From: JBEKCP01 sp050014815
GTDB lineage: Bacteria > Planctomycetota > Planctomycetia > Pirellulales > Thermoguttaceae
Direction of reading: 5' to 3'
NCBI GenBank assembly: GCA_050014815.1
Contig: JBEKCP010000394.1
Location: 1-17,268, forward strand
DNA: 17,268 nucleotides
In this document: in pieces, positions 12,579 through 17,268 of the stretch
Position numbering within the stretch: the stretch's first letter is position 1
Layout: each line of letters starts with the position of its first letter
Program-made: the position numbers and the translations under genes
The notes under the pieces: generated by a model
What the model saw: the letters and a program-made list of their open reading frames with translations, nothing else
The model's database searches: none
Told to the model about the DNA's origin: nothing

Positions 12579-14003
12579 GTGACCACGGACGATAAGGACA
12601 TCGTGTCGGCCCTGCGCGCCAGGCTGGCCGACAAGGTCGGCAAGGACCGTTTCGCGTTGTGGTTCGGCGGAGGGAGCCGGCTGGACTGGGACGGTCGCGC
12701 GTTGGTCGTCGGCATGCCCAACAAGCTGTTCCTGGATCTGGTCCGCGTGAATTTTCGCCGGCAGATCGAGGCGGCGTGCGAGGAGACGCTGGGCACGCCG
12801 GCGGTGGTCAAGTTTCAGGTCGACGTCGCCGCGGTCGATGGGAGTCTGGAGATGCCGCCTGCAAAGAGACTGCCCGTCTCGCCCGCCGACGCACCGGCGG
12901 GCGTCAACGGCAATGGCGTCAACGGCAACGGCGGCTTGACGAGGCCGGCGGCTGCCACGTCGCCGCCGCGGCGGAAGTTCTCCTCGCTCGGCTCGTTCGT
13001 CACGGGGCAGAGCAACCGGCTGGCAATGGTCTCGGCCGAGATGGTGGTCCGCAGCCCGGGGCAAATCACGCCCCTGGTGATCTACGGGCCGACCAGCGTC
13101 GGCAAGACGCACCTGCTGGAAGGTATTTGGACGGCCGCCCAGAAAAGTTGCCGCGGCTCGGCGGTGTTGCTCTCCGCCGAGCAGTTCACCAGCCAGTTCC
13201 TCGAAGCGCTGCGGGGCAGCGGCCTGCCGAGCTTCCGCCGCAAGTACCGGGGCGTGGGTGTGCTGCTCCTGGACGATCTGCAGTTCCTTGCGGGCAAGCG
13301 GGCCACGCAGGTCGAATTGCTGCACACGGTCGATACGCTCCTGCGGGACGGCCGGCAACTGGTGTTCTCGGCCGACCGGGCCCCCGCCGACCTGGGCGAC
13401 CTCGCGCCCGAACTCGTCACCCGGCTCTCCGGCGGCATGGTCTGCCGGATCGACCCCCCGGACTACGCCACGCGGCTGGGCATCGTCGAGCAGCAATCGC
13501 GGAAGTTGGGCGTCGATCTGCCGGCCGACGTCGAGCGGTTCATCGCCTCGCGGCTTACCGGCCATGCCCGCGAACTCTCCGGCGCCGTCTGCTGCCTCGG
13601 GGCGACCAGCCAGGCGCTGCGGCAGAAGATCACGCTCCCGCTGGCCGAGGAGGCCCTGAGCGAGATGATCCATCATCACAGCCGCGTGGTCCGCCTGGAC
13701 GACATCCAGAAGGCCGTGTGCCGGGTCTTCGGGCTCGAACCGGCCAGCCTCCAGTCCGGCGGCAAGAGCAAGCGGGTAAGCCATCCGCGGATGCTCGCGA
13801 TGTGGCTGGCGCGGAAGCACACGCGGGCCGCCTTGAACGAGATCGGGCAGTTCTTCGGCCGGCGGAGCCACAGCACGGTGATCTCCGCCGAGAAGCGGGT
13901 CGGCCAGTGGATGGCGGCCGGCACGCCGCTGTGCCTCGCCGAGCGGACGTGGGACATCGACGAGGCCGTCCGCCAGGTCGAGCGGCAGTTGCTCGCCGGG
14001 TGA
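12579..14003 (+). CDS. dnaA: Chromosomal replication initiator DnaA, divergent form
   Basis: A 474-residue DnaA-family AAA+ protein. Domain I covers about residues 1-85 and is followed by a low-complexity linker (VNGNGVNGNGG, 109-119). The AAA+ core has Walker A GPTSVGKTHL (170-179), Walker B VLLLDDLQFLAGK (228-240), an arginine-finger region TRLSGG (281-286) and sensor 2 RELSGA (331-336). The C-terminal DNA-binding domain IV has the DnaA signature region around LNEIGQFFGRRSHSTVISAE (419-438). E. coli has GRDHTTV where this has GRRSHSTV, so the Asp of the DnaA-box recognition loop is Ser here. GTG 12579 is supported by AGAGG at eight bases and a promoter. No dnaN, gyrB or recF neighbour and no DnaA boxes are seen, so it may be a relocated dnaA or a second paralogue. 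Confidence 0.88.
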   Translation: MTTDDKDIVSALRARLADKVGKDRFALWFGGGSRLDWDGRALVVGMPNKLFLDLVRVNFRRQIEAACEETLGTPAVVKFQVDVAAVDGSLEMPPAKRLPVSPADAPAGVNGNGVNGNGGLTRPAAATSPPRRKFSSLGSFVTGQSNRLAMVSAEMVVRSPGQITPLVIYGPTSVGKTHLLEGIWTAAQKSCRGSAVLLSAEQFTSQFLEALRGSGLPSFRRKYRGVGVLLLDDLQFLAGKRATQVELLHTVDTLLRDGRQLVFSADRAPADLGDLAPELVTRLSGGMVCRIDPPDYATRLGIVEQQSRKLGVDLPADVERFIASRLTGHARELSGAVCCLGATSQALRQKITLPLAEEALSEMIHHHSRVVRLDDIQKAVCRVFGLEPASLQSGGKSKRVSHPRMLAMWLARKHTRAALNEIGQFFGRRSHSTVISAEKRVGQWMAAGTPLCLAERTWDIDEAVRQVERQLLAG

Positions 14004-14096
14004 TTGCAAAAGCAAATTGTAAATTGCAAATCTCAAATTTCAGATTTCAAATCCGCAATTTGCAATTCTCAATTTGCAATTCTCAATTTGCAATCT
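14004..14096. repeat. AT-rich AATTTGCAA repeat after dnaA, copy 2
   Basis: It starts directly at the dnaA stop and consists of units such as CAATTTGCAATTCTCAATTT with the core CTCAAATTTCAGATTTCAAA. Its reverse complement matches the repeat at 10333-10420, so the two copies are inverted relative to each other, although both follow the 3' end of a plus-strand gene. Symmetry inside the unit would allow either orientation to form similar hairpins. Confidence 0.8.
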
Positions 14097-14881
14097 GCCT
14101 CGCGTCACCGCACCCGCGCGATGAAGCGGAGGAACTCGGCGTCCAACCGCTTCCACTGCTCGTGCGGGGCCCAGAGGCGGGCGTCCATGGTGCTTCGCCA
14201 GATTCTCCTGCTCTTCCCCTCCGAGGCGTATGCGGCCGGATCGGGAACTGATCTTGTTCGGTCAACCGCAAAGCCTCGGACTTCTGAAAATGGGGCGGGC
14301 GATTCAAAGACTCAAGCAACGCGGGAATTACGTCATGTGGCGCCGGAATTCGCCCGGTCCAAGCCAGCCCGACTCTCGACCGTTCGGGGGGCCTTTCCGG
14401 CGAATTGTTGGCTTTTTGGACGGCCCAAAGGGTTTCTTGGCGGGGCCCAATAACGGCGGCGCGTCGGGCGGGCGATGGAGTAAGGACTTACGACGCGGCT
14501 TCGTGAGTTTGGCGCACCCCCCGGAATCGGGCCCGGCCCACAATTCCAGGACGTTCGGACGTAACCCGTTGCCGTTGAATCGCTTGCGTCCCGGAATTGC
14601 GAAGGCGTTGTTGGGCCTTAATTCGGCCTTTCACAATGGGTAATTTGCAAGTGTTAAGTTCTTATGCAGTAAGGGCCGTCGTGGTATCAGAGGGGGCATC
14701 TATACTTCTCCGGGGGCGCAAAAAAATGGCCACTTAAAATGGTGGTATGAGCTGACACTGTGGTGCTATTTCTGACTTTCATGCCCCCAGGACGCAGGGG
14801 GACTGTCCCAATTATCGCGGGCACCCGGGCACCATGCGGAGCGTGGTCGCGCATGGTCGCGGGGTGCAAGTCGTACTCTGT
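14097..14881. other. Region without a credible gene
   Basis: No frame here has a recognisable domain or a good ribosome binding site. A plus-strand frame at 14230-14643 and a short minus-strand frame ending at 14105 (MDARLWAPHEQWKRLDAEFL, 27 residues from an ATG) are open, but nothing supports expression, and they may be remnants. The segment 14727-14757 contains AAAAAAATGGCCACTTAAAA, which recalls the end sequences of IS21-like elements, but no transposase is present. A GGGACTGTCCC palindrome lies at 14799-14809. Confidence 0.4.
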
Positions 14882-15093
14882 TAGCCCGAAGGGCTTGAGG
14901 AACACAGCCCAGGGTTGCGGCGCAGCCGCTACCCTGGGTGTCCGACCACGGCCGCATCCAACCCTGAAAGGGTTGCGTCGCGCGGCACGATCCTACGAAA
15001 CCCCGTTGGGGTTTTGGCAATTTTCGGCCTCGGAAACCCAGGGTAGCCGCTGCGCGGCAACCCTGGGCTAAGCTGCGGAAGCCCTTTGGGCTA
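14882..15093. repeat. Large nested palindrome (about 212 bp)
   Basis: Outer arms TAGCCCGAAGGGCTT (14882-14896) and AAGCCCTTTGGGCTA (15079-15093) pair with one mismatch. Inner arms of 34 bases (14906-14939 and 15036-15069), built on CAGGGTTGCGGCGCAGCCGC, pair with two mismatches, and each arm is itself partly palindromic. The centre adds small hairpins, CAACCCTGAAAGGGTTG and AAACCCCGTTGGGGTTT. It has no coding capacity. Confidence 0.8.
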
Positions 15094-15319
15094 CTGCTGC
15101 GGAACAAACGATGCAAGGTGCAACTTGCACCCATAGTCGCGAAAATGGGACTGTCCCCTTTGACGCAAGGGCCGCCCGTTGGGCACAAAATCCGGGGCGG
15201 CCCCGTCGGCAGGGCGGATGGCCCGCTGGGGGTAGTGGTACACTTTGCCCGAAAATTCCCCGGAGTGTAGGGAAAACCACGTCGTATCCGCCTAACGGGT
15301 GGGCAGGGCGTATTGCGTG
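15094..15319. other. Short non-coding spacer with small palindromes
   Basis: GGTGCAACTTGCACC is a perfect palindrome with a one-base centre (about 15117-15131). A GGGACTGTCCC site near 15147-15157 is an inverted relative of the one near 14799, with a shared neighbouring CGCG-containing stretch, so a pair of related sites brackets the nested palindrome. No gene is visible. Confidence 0.4.
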
Positions 15320-15859
15320 CTACTGATCGTCAATATGGATTTCGGTCTCCATGGGATCAACATGCCGCATCTCCATACTAAAGATCGGCTCTCGCGCTAA
15401 TAGATTGCGCAAGCCGCTCAGGTCGGGTGATCCCAGTGCTGACGAAATAGCCGCGTCCATTGCCGCCCTGACTGAATCCGTACTCATTAGCGGGTACGGT
15501 TCTAGTCCAGACTCTTTGAGACGATCAAATGACGTAGCAAGTGACTTCAGTTGCGATGGCGTAACCTTTCTCACGTCAAGAACATTCATCGCCCCGAGCG
15601 ATGGCTTCTTGAACTTGATCCATGCCCCTTGAGTTTCTTGCCGAACACCTAACATTGCCAAGAGCCCAAGCGTTGAATTCAACCACAAGACCAATGCCTT
15701 CTCTGCATTTGCCTTTTCGCCTGCATCGGAGTTGAATCCAAAAGACCACCTCAGGCGAGATGGCCTTGCTTCATCCGTCGATTCTCTCGACGGCTTCCGC
15801 TTAGCGTTTATGCAAGCGTGCGAGCGAGCACCGGGAGATGGCCCAAGCATGAAAGGCAT
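15320..15859 (-). pseudogene. C-terminal remnant resembling large N6-adenine DNA methyltransferase-like proteins
   Basis: A 179-residue frame. From about residue 53 it resembles the tail of large N6-adenine methylase or restriction-modification-type proteins as I remember them: EKALVLWLNSTLGLLAMLGV (53-72), ETQGAWIKFKKPSLGAMNVL (75-94), then RAAMDAAISSALGSPDLSGL (131-150) and LLAREPIFS. The catalytic parts (SAM-binding motif I and NPPY) are absent, so this piece cannot be an active enzyme. The first 50 residues (MPFMLGPSPGARSHACINAK...) look unrelated and are read partly through the end of the neighbouring propeller gene in another frame. I infer a gene remnant truncated by recombination. The family assignment is from memory and needs a profile search. 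No ribosome binding site was identified at the ATG. Confidence 0.5.
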
Positions 15860-17268
15860 CGACGGCGGTTAGAGCGTCCCATGCCCCGTTGTTGCCTGCC
15901 CTCTGCAAGTTAAGAACCTTGCACGGCTGCCACGAAGAACCGCCATCTGGAGTAAAGAACAGACCGTCTTCTTCATCGGCATTTCTAAAAGAGCCACCCA
16001 GCCAACCAACAACGTGCGTGCCGAAGGCCACGCATTGTGCGGGCGGGGCATTAGCCATCCGGCACCAAGTGCGGCCCGCATCGTCACTGCTGAACCCGGC
16101 AATGAACACTCGTGCGTCGTCTGCGAAGGCGACCGATCTGCTAGGGAAAGTGGCCGATCCGTGCCACTGCCAATTGGTGCCGTCTTGGCTGCGGCCCAAG
16201 CGGTATCCGACTGCCACCAGGGTACCGCCTCGTCTCGTAATGGCCATCAGTGGGCTACCCTCGTAGTCCGCGATCCAGGTGCTTCCGCCGTCCTTGGTAT
16301 GCAGCAGGCGGCCATACTCATGGCATACTCCGCGCGGGGGCCACGTTGTTCCGTGTGTCACGACCCAACCCTCGCTCGCATCGCGGAAGGCGATACCTTG
16401 AACGGTCTCTGGGATTCCGATCTTGTCCTCGGTCTTTTTCTGGATCTCCACAGGCGGATTCCACGTAACCCCGCCATCGTCGGTCTGCAAGACGCAGCCA
16501 GGCGCTGTCGTGCCGCCTCCTACCCAACCCCGCTTTTCGTTCAGGAAATAGACCCCGTGCAGGTCGACATCGGTCGGAAGCCACGAGTGTGTCCAATGGC
16601 CGCCTCCATCTTCAGTGCGACTCAACCTCCCGCCGTAACCAACCGCCCATACGTGTCGCGGATCGTGAGCGAAGATATTATGGAACCCCAGAGTGAGGAA
16701 CGTCCGCTCGTACGTTTTGCCGCCATCTCGGCTTCGCAAAAGGCAATCGTTGGGCTCCCATGCCCACCAGATCGGCTCTTTCACAAAAACGTCATCGGGT
16801 GAAATAACATAGAACACTCGCCGCAGATGGGCAAGGTTCTGATGTGTTGCCTTACGGTTCAAGAGGCGCACAATCAGCTCTTCGTCCATGGGCAATGGGC
16901 CGCTCTTGTAAATTGCGTCATTGCCCCAGTAAACGTGTGCCTGCGGCCCGGCGTGGATAATTGACAAGAACTTCTTCTCGTCGTATTTCCAATCCTTTTC
17001 GTCCAGCGACCATATCTTGCCGGCATCGGCGGTTCTTTCGATTCGCCACCGTTCGTTCATTTGGAAGAGCATCATTCCGTGAAGTGGATCCTCGAAGTGC
17101 GAGAACTCGTAGTCTGGTCCAGCCACATCCATCCCGCAGTCCGACGGACAATCGATGCGAATCTGCTGCCAGGTTTTGCCTTGGTCTGTACTCTTCCACA
17201 TGGCTCGACCGCTATTCACCATAAGCAACTCATCACCGAGCATTTGGACCAAAGACTTAAACGTCTTG
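15801..17268 (-). CDS. Ycf48/BNR-type beta-propeller protein, 5' end outside the window
   Basis: The frame is open from the right edge; the first in-frame start candidate, TTG 17252, has no support, so the true start lies outside. The visible 488 or so residues contain a series of Asp-box motifs (S/T-x-D-x-G-x-x-W): STDQGKTW, TADAGKIW, SRDGGKTY, TEDGGGHW, TDDGGVTW, TKDGGSTW, SDDAGRTW and TPDGGSSW, interleaved with GWVGG- and WAVGYGG-like strands. This is the pattern of Ycf48/HCF136-like and BNR/sialidase-fold propellers, which in non-photosynthetic bacteria are usually secreted or surface proteins of unknown role. No catalytic sialidase residues can be recognised. The last blade ends abruptly (AVDAFHAWAISRCSLARLHK), in the region that also reads as the N terminus of the methylase-like remnant, so the C terminus may be a recombination product. 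Confidence 0.8.
   Translation of the reverse strand, partial: KTFKSLVQMLGDELLMVNSGRAMWKSTDQGKTWQQIRIDCPSDCGMDVAGPDYEFSHFEDPLHGMMLFQMNERWRIERTADAGKIWSLDEKDWKYDEKKFLSIIHAGPQAHVYWGNDAIYKSGPLPMDEELIVRLLNRKATHQNLAHLRRVFYVISPDDVFVKEPIWWAWEPNDCLLRSRDGGKTYERTFLTLGFHNIFAHDPRHVWAVGYGGRLSRTEDGGGHWTHSWLPTDVDLHGVYFLNEKRGWVGGGTTAPGCVLQTDDGGVTWNPPVEIQKKTEDKIGIPETVQGIAFRDASEGWVVTHGTTWPPRGVCHEYGRLLHTKDGGSTWIADYEGSPLMAITRRGGTLVAVGYRLGRSQDGTNWQWHGSATFPSRSVAFADDARVFIAGFSSDDAGRTWCRMANAPPAQCVAFGTHVVGWLGGSFRNADEEDGLFFTPDGGSSWQPCKVLNLQRAGNNGAWDALTAVDAFHAWAISRCSLARLHKR

Noticed and set aside
14105..14188. Minus-strand 27-residue frame MDARLWAPHEQWKRLDAEFL... after dnaA
   Set aside because: Too short, no clear ribosome binding site and no family recognised; the frame continues upstream without a start. 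It could be a gene remnant, so it is only mentioned in the region entry.
14230..14643. Plus-strand 137-residue open frame
   Set aside because: Composition is Gly/Pro/Arg-rich without domain features and no ribosome binding site is present; likely chance in GC-rich DNA.
14727..14757. AAAAAAATGGCCACTTAAAA resembling the end of an IS21-like element
   Set aside because: Only a short stretch recalled from memory, without a second end, a target duplication or a transposase.

Overview
The window looks like a piece of a GC-rich planctomycete chromosome, probably close to the Pirellulales. This is inferred from the eukaryote-like UDP-sugar pyrophosphorylase, the tandem-GNAT protein, the divergent DnaA and above all the many short palindromic intergenic repeats, some of which recur inside the window. 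No rRNA, tRNA or marker gene fixes the taxon.

Layout. (1) 1-2353, accessory island: two adjacent genes I do not recognise (the first cut by the window edge), an orphan HicB-like antitoxin on the minus strand, and a HEPN/MNT toxin-antitoxin pair with overlapping genes and its own promoter. (2) 2372-4532: a membrane zinc-ribbon protein followed by a [NiFe]-hydrogenase maturation endopeptidase, HypA and HypB. These act in nickel delivery and the final proteolytic step of large-subunit maturation, but no hydrogenase structural gene is present. (3) 4598-5407 (minus): an iron-sulfur APS reductase, CysH, convergent with hypB. A palindrome between them includes both stop codons. (4) 5408-6150: intergenic, with two different palindromic repeats. 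(5) 6151-8228: a single-domain response regulator translationally coupled to a hybrid histidine kinase whose PAS domain keeps the FixL heme ligand and distal arginine, so it is a candidate oxygen or redox sensor. (6) 8346-10341: a promoter, a small conserved-looking protein and a UDP-GlcNAc/UDP-hexose pyrophosphorylase. (7) 10445-11218 (minus): a secreted PDZ protein. (8) 11424-12300: a double-GNAT acetyltransferase gene split by a frameshift. (9) 12511-14003: a promoter and a divergent DnaA. (10) 14004-15319: about 1.3 kb without a credible gene, carrying an AT-rich repeat and a large nested palindrome. (11) 15320-17268 (minus): a C-terminal remnant resembling the tail of large N6-adenine DNA methyltransferases, overlapping the end of a Ycf48/BNR-type beta-propeller protein that runs off the window.

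The most striking non-coding feature is that several unrelated repeat families (GGGATTAGGGATTG, TAGTGCTCTGTCA, CTAGCCCGAAGCG and the AATTTGCAA type) start at, or supply, the stop codons of the preceding genes (hypB, the hybrid kinase, the GNAT gene, the pyrophosphorylase and, nearly, dnaA). The repeats may act as 3' end elements, or they may insert preferentially at CTAG/TTAG-type sites.

On how the genes work together: HypA, HypB and the protease form one pathway. The response regulator and hybrid kinase form one phosphorelay, which lacks a visible DNA-binding output. HEPN and MNT form one toxin-antitoxin pair. Any link between the oxygen-sensor candidate and the hydrogenase accessory genes is speculation from proximity.
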